Position numbers and translations under genes: made by a program. Source: Rivularia sp. PCC 7116 (GTDB lineage Bacteria > Cyanobacteriota > Cyanobacteriia > Cyanobacteriales > Nostocaceae). Taken from it: a stretch of 64,000 nt of DNA. Shown here piece by piece: positions 18,501-27,252 of this stretch. Numbering within the stretch: position 1 is the stretch's first letter; the number at the start of each line of letters is the position of its first letter. Where the stretch lies: NCBI RefSeq assembly GCF_000316665.1, contig NC_019678.1:434001-498000 (forward strand). The letters are read 5' to 3'. The notes under the pieces are model-generated. The model did no database searches. It saw only the letters and a program-made list of their open reading frames with translations, and was not told the origin of the DNA.

Positions 18501-18622
18501 ACTTTTGGTTCAACAATTTCTAATCCCTTTAAACAGCTTTGTATCTCTTGCCTGGTAAGATTTTCACCAAAGGTAGCGATAATATTTTCGTATAGCTGCT
18601 CTTGGGAAATTACATTCTGCAT
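15551..18622 (-). CDS. C39-peptidase ABC exporter with cNMP-binding-like domain (cassette A)
   Basis: A type I exporter that cuts GG leaders and exports the rest. Start at 18622 (MQNVISQEQ), which has a GGAG/GGGA ribosome site; the frame is open upstream but lacks one. Order: cyclic-nucleotide-binding-like domain (about 20-150, with ASFGEQSLF), Pro/Lys linker, C39 peptidase (about 310-440; Cys in QQSASDCGCACLV near residue 321, His in GKHYIVV, Asp in CDPAIGQ), six-helix membrane domain and ABC ATPase. The ATPase is complete: Walker A GRSGSGKTT, signature LSGGQRQR, Walker B LLIFDEATSSLD and switch His IAHRLST. It heads the operon exporter-HlyD-PpiC-like-peptides. Its close paralog is at 45220; the overall layout is that of HetC. 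Confidence 0.93.
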   Translation of the reverse strand: MQNVISQEQLYENIIATFGENLTRQEIQSCLKGLEIVEPKVTKLFWQLLEAKPGIFIVLAGKVRLLDDSDNLIATLSSGASFGEQSLFSEQNFIPCAARASTSLKLGFISLETIHDLMERYPQIRQRFWRRAEYWDLLLLCDRKFQLSRSSSTEKIFKALCLFERYSIEVGENNLQLFTDNKLLLLRQGELKNVSNQTLSPGNIYTEIDGRWEVTQPTIAYSLKSSNLALAVDEWKELAAWINPSEEFLPKEAPPRRQANKEFPKAEGRASDSKIIPFPSRAPQKQKAKPFFPSPKTKAIHLWQRFSKQYPFYAQQSASDCGCACLVMIGRHWGKKLAVNQVRNIANVNRSGASLKSLAAAAESIGFASKPVQASFDKLAQQSLPAIVHWEGKHYIVVYEIAHKHVIVCDPAIGQRRLTYGEFNDKWTGYALLLQPTIGINKVKEEATGVWRFYELVKPHYWVLLEVFMASILLQIFGLITPLFTQLLLDRVIVQGSISTLNAIGLGLLIFGFFSILVNAVREYLLFHTANRISVAMLVGFLKHTFSLPLSYFESRFVGDITSRIEENEKIQSFLTGETLSILLDLITIVVYLAVMFWYNWQMTLLSLLIVPPFFILAFASTSILRRMSREIFNAGVEQDSYLIQSLTGIRSVRSMAIEHTVRWRWEELLNDLIKKSFRAQIIGTRLQIISGSIDTVMSTALLWYGAYLVINNQLTIGQLIAFNMLMGNVISPFKRLSGVWNEFQEIMISTERINDVLQAEPEEDLLASSRRHIFKLDGHIRFENVTFRYHSESDSNVLENLNFEIQPEQMVAIVGRSGSGKTTLSKLILGLYPPSDGKVLVDGHDVAKISLKSLRRQIGVVDQDNFLFGGTIRENISIAHPEATLEEIIEAAHLAGADEFIQALPMGYENQIGEGGGMLSGGQRQRLVIARALLGNPQLLIFDEATSSLDAETERVIQNNLKTILKGRTSLIIAHRLSTVRNADLILVLDKGLLVESGTHDELIAKKGHYYYLNQQQLPQAG

Positions 18623-18697
18623 TATTCCCACCACTCCAACTCTGTTAATGATTATTCTTGTGAAAATGCCAATAAGCTTTGCTTGCGAGGCAAGCAA

Positions 18698-21064
18698 ATC
18701 CTTCTTTCGCTGAGAAACCCTATACCTTTGTGTAAATATCTATTTTGAAAACACCAAAAGTTCAGGGGAGACTTATTGCTTAAATTCTGGAATATATCAG
18801 TAGTTGGCTCATAGCATCTAAAACCTAAAGCTTTACGCACTATGACAGCTATATCGCACCACATCCTATTAAAATTCAGTATTTGACAAATCGGAATCAC
18901 ATATTTACCGCAATTCGCCAATAACTTATTTTCTCTAATTCGCCGCAAACAACTTACACGTAAATCGGCTTGATTATTTTTTAACTGTATTTTTTGCGTA
19001 TAAATACTCAACAATCTACAAAAAGTAAAGTTGTTGCCCGCAAACACTTGTAGGAAACTAAATTTATGTGACATAATCTTTATATGTTGCCGTCAGTAAA
19101 CAAGCATTGCTGTAGGTTAAATCCCCGCCAAGGTTCTACAGCTTTGCTAACTTGTCAATACGATGTGTAACTAACCTCAGTGACTTTTCCCCCTATAATT
19201 ACCAGATTTTAGGGGGATTATCCTAGGTTAGAACGGATGAATTCATATTTCTATAGCTACAGATATTTTGATTTTGTTGCATTGTATTAATTCCACCATT
19301 TTATCGGACGAAGTATTGTTAAATTTAGCGATCGCTATCGATTTATGAATTCGCTTTTGAATGTAGAGTTCTACAGAAAAACCTACATATTTATGTATTT
19401 TAGTAATTTTATAGGCATTTTACGGCTTTTTTGCGCTTTAATCTTGAAGTTTTGTGTTTTTCAGCCTCTGCAAGAATAAAACCTAGAATTATTTAAACCT
19501 GTAAAGCTTGCTTTTACCAAGAAGGGTCTGAACCTTTATATTTGTATTTTTTCGGAGATTTTATTGCCCAATCTCAACTATTTTAATCCTCCCTTATAAA
19601 TATATGGACTCCTTTTTGCTTTTTTATGCAGGATTCCCTGCGTAAATTGTGTATTTTTACTACCTACATACAGTCGCAAAGTACTGAATATGAGGATTTC
19701 AGAGACTAAGTATTACTTCTAAAATTTCAATAAACCCAATATCTGGATTGTACAGAAGCCGTTAAACAGTCAATACAAGAGCACCTTAGAGGCTAATAAA
19801 TAGTCTTGCGGAGTATTTACAGCAACCATAGTTACTGTAGATGAAACTCATACGCTGCGATTATCTATCAATTTTAGTCCGGAGAATCGGCTCCAAAAGA
19901 TGTATGAAGTTATATTCCAATCTTTGTTACAGAATCTAATACGAATAGCCGAAGCAAAAATGCCGCCACTGCAAATAATTGCACATCCTAACTTTCTACT
20001 ATCTAATGCTTAAAAAGCAAAAAATAAAATCTAATATCGAAAAGATTTACAAATATTTACGGTTTGAACGCCATAAATACGAGCTATCCATAAATTATTG
20101 TTAATGGAATATTGCTGAACTTGCCGATACATTAGCAATTGTATATTCAATAATCTTTTGTTAGTTAACAACATCACATTGAAAACAGTTTTTCTAAGAT
20201 TTTAGTAGTCCCCCACACCTTTATCGAGACCACTGTACTTATTAATAAATTATTGAACCTTATGTCAAGAGTTTACCATAGAAAAAAAGTGTTCTTATCG
20301 AAAAACCACAGTATCTTTACGAAAACTTTAAAAATATACCAATCCTTAATTTATGCTTAAAAATAATAGCTGTTCTGCGAATTGATGGACGGCAATTTTG
20401 GCTAATAGAAAATTTAGTCAAAAATAAAAGATTATAACAATTCAATATTTTTATGCATAAAATCTCTTTTTATTCAATGATAAAAACTGACAACTTATTT
20501 TCTGCAAAAAGAATAATCGGATAGCAACTAGCTGTTTATTTGACATCTGCCCAAGGTGCCAACACTCACTGGTTGAGTTTTACAGTGGTTCGCTTGCAAT
20601 TATCATCTGCCGCAAGTCGTAAATAAAATTAGAGAATAGCTAATTAGTTATTTAAATATATAGCTAGCTAGTAAAAAAACATTGTTAGCGAAAATATCTA
20701 TTTTTGTAAACTTTTGAATAGTGCAAATAAATTTTAATAAATCATAGTTTGATAGCTAGTTGTAAATTTTTTATGGAATTGCAGGCTGCAAATTGCAAAT
20801 CATCTTCACTAATTCCTATTTTTATTATTTTGGATTAACAAGTCCATAATTCTTTTCTGCGTGAGTGTTATGACATAGATAGGTGGATAGAGAGACTCGG
20901 CAGTGATTAAGCACGGGGGATAATAAGCTTTCCATCTGTCAATCAGTAATATCACAAAGTAATAAAAGCAAGAAAAATCTGGCGTTGCTCAATTGAGATA
21001 TGAATTTATTATTACTGTTTAATAGCAGCCCCTAAATCCCCCAAGTATGTTCTACTTTAAAATT
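18698..21064. other. 2.4-kb region with no supported gene
   Basis: AT-rich, with stops in all frames and no ORF with a ribosome site that I trust. It probably includes the promoter of cassette A. Visible items are a hairpin (CCCCCTA at 19191 with TAGGGGG) and a partial GGCGTTGCTC...ATGAATTTA end of a MITE-like repeat near 20980. The region may hold decayed genes, but I could not recognise one. Confidence 0.45.
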
Positions 21065-21254
21065 GTAGAGACGCGATATAAGTAGGTAGGCATAATTAAA
21101 TATAAGATAAAACCTCACCACGCCACTTGCTATAAGTCGGGGAGCCCGCCCAACGCAGTGGCTTCTCAATCCCTCTCCTTACTAAGGAGAGGGAAGCCGG
21201 AGGCAGGGTGAGGTTTTATATTTAATTTGATCCACTTACTTATCACGTCTCTAC
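21065..21254. mobile_element. 190-bp MITE-like element with about 50-bp inverted ends
   Basis: Left end 21065-21119 starts GTAGAGACG and ends AAAACCTCACC; right end 21207-21254 is its reverse complement with a few gaps and substitutions (GGTGAGGTTTTATATTTAAT ... CGTCTCTAC). The middle holds a stem-loop (CCCTCTCCTTA / TAAGGAGAGGG). There is no coding sequence, so movement would need a transposase in trans. Confidence 0.8.
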
Positions 21255-21283
21255 ATTCTTTTTCGGAGATGTCTAATATTAAG

Positions 21284-21390
21284 GGCGTTGCTGATTAAAA
21301 ATATGAATAGCCCCCAACCCCCAATTTTGGGGGATTTAGGGGGCTAGTAAATATGAGAAAGATAAATTCATATTTCAATTCAGCAATGCC
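21284..21390. mobile_element. GGCGTTGCTGA inverted-repeat element, copy A
   Basis: 107 bases with inverted ends GGCGTTGCTGATTAAAAATA and (reverse complement) ATTCAGCAATGCC; the middle is a GC hairpin (CCCCCAATTTTGGGGG, flanked by GCCCCC/GGGGGC). It is closely related to copy B at 27139-27248. Each copy lies directly beside the 3' end of a TPR-GT2 gene or its remnant. Confidence 0.8.
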
Positions 21391-21466
21391 ACATTAAGAG
21401 CTATAAAATTAAAAGCTTTAGCTGTAACCTCTGCACGGCTATCTATAGGCAAATAGCTATCTGAAA
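21391..21466 (-). pseudogene. Remnant of a TPR-GT2 glycosyltransferase 3' end
   Basis: Read on the minus strand, this short stretch encodes FSDSYLPIDSRAEVTAKA, which matches HSYLPVDKREEITAKA near the C-terminus of the glycosyltransferase at 27253-29151; a few bases further on it matches the last codons of that gene (AGAGCTAT). About 180 bases that separate these two parts in the intact gene are missing. It adjoins the MITE-like copy A exactly as the intact gene adjoins copy B. Confidence 0.7.
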
Positions 21467-21468
21467 AT

Positions 21469-22800
21469 TTAAAGCCCGTCTTTAGGTGAAGAAGCCAATA
21501 AATTGTATTTCAACAAGACATCAGCAGCTTGTTTAATTTCATCAAATACGATTCCTGACTTTTGGGTAATCTCTAGCAGGGTATGATTGCCGTCAGATAA
21601 ATTCAAAATCCAGAGGATTGCCATTCTATTTAGTTTTCTATCTTGAGAATCAATATCTGCTTCATATAAACCCCTTTTTCCTAACTGTGGTTCGCATTTA
21701 GGGTTTTGATTGTAATATACTCGATTATTTTCCAGAATATTTACAATAGAAATACATTTAAAAAATGATTCTGCAAGATATTGAGGTTGAACAAAATCTA
21801 AATTATCTGCTGATGTATGATATTCCGGAAAAGAATTGTGTGGCGATCGCATCAAGCAACCAACGGGTAAATTAAAGCCTGGAGAGCAATATTGACGTTC
21901 GTCATAACCATAAGGGAAGAAGTCAATTACTTTGTTCTCTTCGGCGCTACTACTAAGAACATAGGTAACAACATTATCAATTTCGGTATTGCCACGACGA
22001 CTTTTTTTATAAGTAAAACTACCACTATCTCCCAAGCAAGTTAATACTAAACCATGTTTGATTCGAGAAACATTCTCTTCATTTATTGCCAGCCATGCGA
22101 TCGAGCCAATAGTTCCTGGAATGAAGATAAAGCGGTAGGAATAATGTGGTTGAAAGCAAGTAAGATATTCAGCTAAAAAGACAGCAATTGAGATTCCAGA
22201 AAGATTATCATTACAAAGTGAAGGGTGACAAGCATGGCAAGAAATTAAGACTTCATCTGCTGTTTTTCCTTGTATAAAATATTCACCATAGGTGAGACAG
22301 CCCGGTTCGAGAGAAGAATCAATATAAACTTCGTATTCTTCATCTCGCAATTCCAAGTACTGGTTGTGACTTAAGCAAAATCCCCACATTTCTTGATAGT
22401 AAGAAGTGCGGTAAGGAATCCAATCGGGATATTCTGGAATTGTGAATAAATGTTCCTTCAGTTCGGCAAGAGAAACTTTTTTACGAACTGGAATACTGTA
22501 GTTAATCGCGTGTAGATTTGAATTAGCAAAATCTACGATTCTCTCACCTTGGGAGTTTTTTATACAAGCATCTTTAATATTCCATTCTTTAGGAATATTC
22601 CAATCAAAGACTTGAGTACCTGTAGGAACCTCATGAATTTGTAATGGAATATGTTGATTAATAATGTTCAGTGTTTCTCTAAAGCCATTACCAGTGATAC
22701 TGCGACAGATAGGATATAGTTTAGAGATTAATTGATAAAGTTCTTCACCTATTTCTGAATTATGAGAGCTTTGTAAATAGGGTAGAGTTTGTAGCTGCAT
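21469..22800 (-). CDS. DUF4910 / aminopeptidase-like domain protein
   Basis: 443 residues with the metallopeptidase-like core of the M28 superfamily: SCHACHPSLCNDNLSG (about residues 190-205; His and Asp as possible metal ligands), preceded by a DUF4910-type N-terminal domain (LYPICRSITGNGFRETL) and ending in a winged-helix-like segment (ILNLSDGNHTLLEITQKSGI). Such proteins sit in polysaccharide and sugar-nucleotide clusters; their reaction is not settled, with peptidase or amide hydrolase both suggested. It is cytosolic, with no signal peptide. It is the last gene of the row 32493-21469, 18 bases after the aminotransferase gene. Confidence 0.82.
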   Translation of the reverse strand: MQLQTLPYLQSSHNSEIGEELYQLISKLYPICRSITGNGFRETLNIINQHIPLQIHEVPTGTQVFDWNIPKEWNIKDACIKNSQGERIVDFANSNLHAINYSIPVRKKVSLAELKEHLFTIPEYPDWIPYRTSYYQEMWGFCLSHNQYLELRDEEYEVYIDSSLEPGCLTYGEYFIQGKTADEVLISCHACHPSLCNDNLSGISIAVFLAEYLTCFQPHYSYRFIFIPGTIGSIAWLAINEENVSRIKHGLVLTCLGDSGSFTYKKSRRGNTEIDNVVTYVLSSSAEENKVIDFFPYGYDERQYCSPGFNLPVGCLMRSPHNSFPEYHTSADNLDFVQPQYLAESFFKCISIVNILENNRVYYNQNPKCEPQLGKRGLYEADIDSQDRKLNRMAILWILNLSDGNHTLLEITQKSGIVFDEIKQAADVLLKYNLLASSPKDGL

Positions 22801-22818
22801 ATTAATGTATAAATGTAT

Positions 22819-24156
22819 TTAACAATATTTTCTAAATACAGGTTTCACAGAAGGACCAATTAAATAGTTTTCTATTCCATTTTCTAAAGCTTTTCGATAA
22901 ATCAGCAAAGATTCATCAACCGCCGCAATGGTACTATCAATATCTCGATCGCTATGAGAAAAACTGACTACAAGAGAAGGCATAATTAACCCTCGTTTGA
23001 TGGTTTCTTGCAGAAATAAAGTTCTAAATGCCTGAGATGCTTGTTTATTTTCGTCGCGGGTTGCATAAACTAAATTACAAGGTTTGCCAATCACCTGAAA
23101 GTAATCTTGAAGTTGATGAGTGGCGATCGCCCGATCGATTCCTTTGCGTAATCTTTCCCCTTTTTGGTAAAGTTGCTCTATTACCTCTTCTTCTCGAAAA
23201 ATGTTCATGGTAGCAATCGCAGCAGCTAAAGCATGGTTTTCTGCTCCGTGGGTGCTAGAGAGCAGAAATACGCGCTTTTTATCGTGGTAAATTCCACCTA
23301 ACTCCATGATTTCTCGTTTACCAGCAAGCGCAGAAACAGCGAAACCATTTCCCATGCCTTTTCCAAATGTTGATAAGTCGGGAACAACACCATAGTAATT
23401 TTGAGCGTTACCAGTTAACCAACGAAATCCAGTAATCATCTCATCTAAAATGAAAACTGCCCCATTTTCTTGACAGAGTTTTTGTACCTGATGGAGAAAA
23501 TTGTCAGAGGGATCTTCATATTTAGCTGGTTCTAAAATGACACAAGCAATCTTTCCAGGATGATTAACAAAAAGGGTTTTAACACTTTCAATATCATTAA
23601 AATTAAATTTAACTGTCAAATCTTGAATTACTTGGGGAATGCCAGCAGATATGGGGGTACTGCCAATGTACCAGTCATTATAAGAAAAGAAAGGATGATT
23701 GCCACAAACGGCAACCATATCTCGTCCCGTGTAAGCCCTTGCCAGAGTAATTGCAGCGGTAGTAGTAGTAGAGCCATCTTTAGCAAACTTGACCATTTCT
23801 GCACCGGGAACCCAACTAAGCAGAGCCTCAGCACATTCCATTTCAATAGTTGCTGGGCGGGTAAAATTATTACCAAGCAGCATTTGTTGATAAGCTGTTT
23901 CTACCACAGGTGGATAACCATGTCCCAAAGTGACAGCACGTAGCCCCATTCCGTATTCTATAAATTCATTACCATCCACATCCCATGCATGACAACCTTT
24001 ACCTCTAACAATAAAGGCAGGTGAGGAAACTGGAAATTGGTCATCACCTTTGGCATAAGTATGGCAACCACCAGGAATCAAAGAATGGCTTTTCTGCTGT
24101 AAATTCTTTGATTGTTGAAAAGACTGTTTATTTAAATTGTAGTTAGCTAAAGTCAT
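22819..24156 (-). CDS. Class III aminotransferase, GSA-aminomutase-like
   Basis: A PLP enzyme of the glutamate-1-semialdehyde 2,1-aminomutase type. Visible are the cofactor region (AKDGSTTTTAAITLARA), the Asp that binds the pyridine nitrogen in FILDEMITGFRW (D238) and the Schiff-base Lys in STFGKGMGNGF (K266). It differs from chlorophyll-pathway HemL (N-terminal SLIPGGCHTYAKGDDQFPV is of the kind seen in sugar clusters) and lies among sugar-modification genes, so an amino-sugar or side-chain amino transfer is more likely. 445 residues, normal length. Same operon as its neighbours. Confidence 0.85.
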   Translation of the reverse strand: MTLANYNLNKQSFQQSKNLQQKSHSLIPGGCHTYAKGDDQFPVSSPAFIVRGKGCHAWDVDGNEFIEYGMGLRAVTLGHGYPPVVETAYQQMLLGNNFTRPATIEMECAEALLSWVPGAEMVKFAKDGSTTTTAAITLARAYTGRDMVAVCGNHPFFSYNDWYIGSTPISAGIPQVIQDLTVKFNFNDIESVKTLFVNHPGKIACVILEPAKYEDPSDNFLHQVQKLCQENGAVFILDEMITGFRWLTGNAQNYYGVVPDLSTFGKGMGNGFAVSALAGKREIMELGGIYHDKKRVFLLSSTHGAENHALAAAIATMNIFREEEVIEQLYQKGERLRKGIDRAIATHQLQDYFQVIGKPCNLVYATRDENKQASQAFRTLFLQETIKRGLIMPSLVVSFSHSDRDIDSTIAAVDESLLIYRKALENGIENYLIGPSVKPVFRKYC

Positions 24157-24210
24157 ATCTATTATATTTGCAAGCAGGAAAAATAGTATAATGTTTATTT
24201 GATTTACAGA

Positions 24211-24864
24211 TTAAAAAACAGCTTTCCGACAGTGAAATGCTTCAGCATAATTACTGGGTGAATTAGATTCAATGCCTCGGATTCTCATAATTGAGCGAAA
24301 AGTTTCTTCTGTAAACCATTGTTTATTACTTTGCGTGGGAAAGGCACTCATCAAGTATTGAATTTTTTGACGACAGAGTGCTTCGTCTAAATTGACAAAG
24401 AAGTTGGGAATTCCGAGGTCGCCATCATATTTAGGAATTTCATATTCAAGAATTAAATGATTTCTAAAAGTGTTCCAAGTTAAGTCAGAAATCAAACGAT
24501 GGTCTTGATGTCTATCTTGTCGATAATGAGTCAAAATTAAATCTGGGAAAAAGACTTGTTTTAGTTCTTCAAAAGATTCTTTTACTTCTTTAGCTTGGAA
24601 AGACAGAAAGCCATCTGGAAAACTGTTAATTACTACTGTTTTTTGCGATACTTCTTTTAAAAATATATTGCTACTTGCCGTAGCTTCTAGCGCTCTTTGC
24701 TCGTTAGAACTAAAAACTACCCAACAAATATTTATGTTAGTGTAATTTTCAATTAGTTTTAAAATTGTACCTCCACAGCCAATTTCAATATCATCGCAAT
24801 GGGCACCCAAACAAAGAACTTTTAACTCAGATTCATCTGCTCGTTCAAAATGAATTTTTATCAT
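24211..24864 (-). CDS. PIG-L family deacetylase (LmbE-like)
   Basis: A zinc-dependent N-deacetylase of the GlcNAc-PI de-N-acetylase family. Motif 1 is LGAHCDDIEIGCGG (family consensus AHPDDE; here CDDIE), and motif 2 is HYRQDRHQDHR with the third zinc His. 217 residues, normal. In glycan clusters such enzymes remove an acetyl group from an N-acetylated sugar or intermediate. The change of Pro to Cys in the first motif is tolerated in family members but worth noting. Confidence 0.87.
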   Translation of the reverse strand: MIKIHFERADESELKVLCLGAHCDDIEIGCGGTILKLIENYTNINICWVVFSSNEQRALEATASSNIFLKEVSQKTVVINSFPDGFLSFQAKEVKESFEELKQVFFPDLILTHYRQDRHQDHRLISDLTWNTFRNHLILEYEIPKYDGDLGIPNFFVNLDEALCRQKIQYLMSAFPTQSNKQWFTEETFRSIMRIRGIESNSPSNYAEAFHCRKAVF

Positions 24865-24962
24865 ACAAGAGATTTATTGTTAACTATAATAATTTTTGAT
24901 AAACAATTTACCGATTTCCGACTATCTCTTAAAGCAATATTGCATCTTGGATAAAATCATGT

Positions 24963-25754
24963 TCAAGCAGCCTTAAACTTTTGCTCTCCCCAAACTTCCC
25001 AAGGTCTTTCTCCCCCAGCATACATATCATCTAATTGTTGCTTCTCTTTGAAAGTATCCATAACTCCAAAGAAGCCGGTATATTTATAAGAAAAAAGCTG
25101 TTGTCTGGCAATTAATCTTTGAAAGGGTTCTAGAACAAGTTCTTCTCCATGATTAATATATTTAAAAATTTCTTTCTTAAAAATAAAGTAACCGCCATTA
25201 ATCCATATATCGCGGTTTTTCACATCTTGAATATCTTGAACTAAACCATCTTCGTTCATATCAACTAAATGAAAGCTTTGGCTGGGGCGCACGCATAAGA
25301 AACTACCGACTTTATCAAGTTTATAAAAGTTTTGAATGTATGTTGGTAGATGCAAATCTGTCAAACCATCGCTGTAGTTAGCTAAAAATACTTCTTCGCC
25401 TTCGAGGTACTTTTCAATAGCCTTAAATCTTTCACCTATTTTTGCAGTTAAACCTGTATCTACAAATGTAATATTCCAATCTTCAATATCCTGATTAAAG
25501 AGTTTAATATTACCGCCCTTGGACAAAGTAAAATTATTAGAAAGCCACTCATTATAATTCAAAAAATAGCTTTTGATTAAATCGGCTTTATAACCCAAAC
25601 ATAAGATAAAATCTTTATGCCCGTAATGTGCGTAGTATTTCATTACGTGCCATAGTATCGGTCGATAGCCGATATTTACCATCGGTTTAGGAATACTTTC
25701 GGAATAATCCCTCATTCTAGTACCCAAACCACCACAAAATAAAACTACTTTCAT
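24963..25754 (-). CDS. rfbF: Sugar-1-phosphate cytidylyltransferase-like nucleotidyltransferase
   Basis: Activates a sugar 1-phosphate with a nucleotide; closest to glucose-1-phosphate cytidylyltransferase. The nucleotide-binding loop is at the N-terminus (LFCGGLGTRMRDYSESIPKP), with the family segments PILWHVMKYYAHYGHKDFIL and NGGYFIFKKEIF further on. 263 residues against about 257 for RfbF. The product would be CDP-glucose, the start of CDP-deoxysugar paths, but the next enzyme (CDP-glucose 4,6-dehydratase) is absent from the window. The symbol is by similarity only. Confidence 0.82.
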   Translation of the reverse strand: MKVVLFCGGLGTRMRDYSESIPKPMVNIGYRPILWHVMKYYAHYGHKDFILCLGYKADLIKSYFLNYNEWLSNNFTLSKGGNIKLFNQDIEDWNITFVDTGLTAKIGERFKAIEKYLEGEEVFLANYSDGLTDLHLPTYIQNFYKLDKVGSFLCVRPSQSFHLVDMNEDGLVQDIQDVKNRDIWINGGYFIFKKEIFKYINHGEELVLEPFQRLIARQQLFSYKYTGFFGVMDTFKEKQQLDDMYAGGERPWEVWGEQKFKAA

Positions 25755-25822
25755 GTTTATTACCTGTTGATTTAAAAATTTTTGAGCTTGCTTGTATAAT
25801 ATTTTTTTTAATTCTTTAAACT

Positions 25823-27085
25823 TTACGAATAAACCTTAACTTCTGGAATCGGTACAATAAATTGACCTCCCCAATCGCGGATATAAGCCATCTGAGACAT
25901 AATTTCGTCTTTCAAATTCCAAGGCAAAATTAATACATAATCTGGCTTTGTTTCCTGAATTACATCTGGATGAAAAATTGGGATGTGAGTACCAGGTAAA
26001 TAAAGACCTTGCTTGTGAGGGCTGCGGTCTACTGTATAATCAAGAAAATCAGTACGAATGCCGCAGTAATTTAGTAAAGTATTTCCTTTCCCGGGAGCGC
26101 CATAACCAACAATTGTTTTTCCTTGATTTTTGGCTTGAATTAAGAAATTAAGCAATTTATATTTGGTTTCTTTTACTTGTTCTCCAAAAGATAAATATGT
26201 TTGTAAATCTGTAAAACCAGCAGCCTTCTCTCGATTTCTTAGCTCTAATACTTTTTCGGTGATGGGTTGAGAAGTATTTTCTAGATGACGAGCGTAAATT
26301 CTCAAGGAACCACCGTGAGTCGGTAATTCTTCAACATCAAAAATAGTTAAACCTCGATTTGCAAATACTTTTTCAACAGTTAAAAAAGAAAAGTAAGAAA
26401 AGTGTTCGTGATAAATAGTATCAAATTGGTTCTCCTTGATTAACTTCATTAAATGGGGAAACTCCATCGTAATTACTCCCTGTGGTTTGAGAATAATTTT
26501 CATTCCTTTAACAAAATCATTCAGATAGGGAGTATGAGCTAGGACGTTATTACCCAACAATAAATCGGCACTTACTCCTTTCTCAACTTGTTCTCTAGCC
26601 GTTTCTTCTCCAAAAAATTTGACAACTGTAGGAATACCTCTCTTGATTGCGACTTTAGCAATATTCCCTGCTGGCTCTATTCCTAGGGCGGGTATATTTT
26701 TGTTAACAAAATACTGCAACAGATAGCCATCGTTACTAGCAATTTCAACTACCTGACTTTGCTCGTTTAATTGGAAACGTTCGAGTGCCATATCAACGTA
26801 GTTTTTGGCATGTTGCAACCAGCTATCGGAATAAGAAGAAAAATAAGCATAATCGCTAAATATATTTTCGGGAGTAATATATTCCTGTAGCTGTACTAAA
26901 AAGCATTTTTCACAAACATAAGCGTGTAGTGGGTAAAATGCCTCCATTTGATTTTGCTGTTCTGGTTGGCGATAGCTTTCACAGGGTGGAGACATTCCCA
27001 AATCTACAAATGTATGGCGTAATTCAGTACCGCAGGATAAGCAGTTTCCTTGATATAAATGTGGATTATTTTGATGTTTTTGCAT
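25823..27085 (-). CDS. Sugar C-methyltransferase-like SAM enzyme
   Basis: Three-part layout of NDP-hexose C-methyltransferases: an N-terminal zinc-binding part (CLSCGTELRHTFVDLG, then CEKCFLVQL; residues about 15-70), a central Rossmann SAM-binding domain (VVEIASNDGYLLQYF, residues 105-250) and a C-terminal domain (GYGAPGKGNTLLNYCG, VDRSPHKQGLYLPGT). Such enzymes transfer a methyl group to C3 of a 4-keto-deoxysugar. 420 residues, usual length. The gene lies next to the cytidylyltransferase, which supports a CDP-linked branched sugar, but the ketosugar-forming step is missing here. Confidence 0.85.
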   Translation of the reverse strand: MQKHQNNPHLYQGNCLSCGTELRHTFVDLGMSPPCESYRQPEQQNQMEAFYPLHAYVCEKCFLVQLQEYITPENIFSDYAYFSSYSDSWLQHAKNYVDMALERFQLNEQSQVVEIASNDGYLLQYFVNKNIPALGIEPAGNIAKVAIKRGIPTVVKFFGEETAREQVEKGVSADLLLGNNVLAHTPYLNDFVKGMKIILKPQGVITMEFPHLMKLIKENQFDTIYHEHFSYFSFLTVEKVFANRGLTIFDVEELPTHGGSLRIYARHLENTSQPITEKVLELRNREKAAGFTDLQTYLSFGEQVKETKYKLLNFLIQAKNQGKTIVGYGAPGKGNTLLNYCGIRTDFLDYTVDRSPHKQGLYLPGTHIPIFHPDVIQETKPDYVLILPWNLKDEIMSQMAYIRDWGGQFIVPIPEVKVYS

Positions 27086-27138
27086 TGTTAAATTCGATAA
27101 TTATATTTTTGAATTAAGGCAACGAGGAGAAATATTTT

Positions 27139-27248
27139 GGCGTTGCTGATTAAAAGTATGAATTGCCCCTTAACCCTCCATTTTTGGAGGATTTAGGGGG
27201 CATAAATATGAAGGAAAAAATAAATTCATACCCAGATTCAGCAACGCC
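27139..27248. mobile_element. GGCGTTGCTGA inverted-repeat element, copy B
   Basis: 110 bases with ends GGCGTTGCTGATTAAAAGTA and (reverse complement) GATTCAGCAACGCC and a central hairpin (CCTCCATTTTTGGAGG). It matches copy A at 21284-21390 over most of its length. It ends 5 bases before the stop codon of the glycosyltransferase at 27253. Confidence 0.8.
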
Positions 27249-27252
27249 AATA

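Noticed and set aside
18652-19074. 140-codon minus-strand frame overlapping the start of the cassette A exporter
   Set aside because: It has no ribosome site and no recognisable protein pattern, and it overlaps the upstream open part of the exporter frame.
22819-24156. hemL (chlorophyll-pathway glutamate-1-semialdehyde aminomutase)
   Set aside because: The fold matches, but the context is a sugar-modification cluster and the N-terminus differs from HemL; kept as a class III aminotransferase of unknown substrate.
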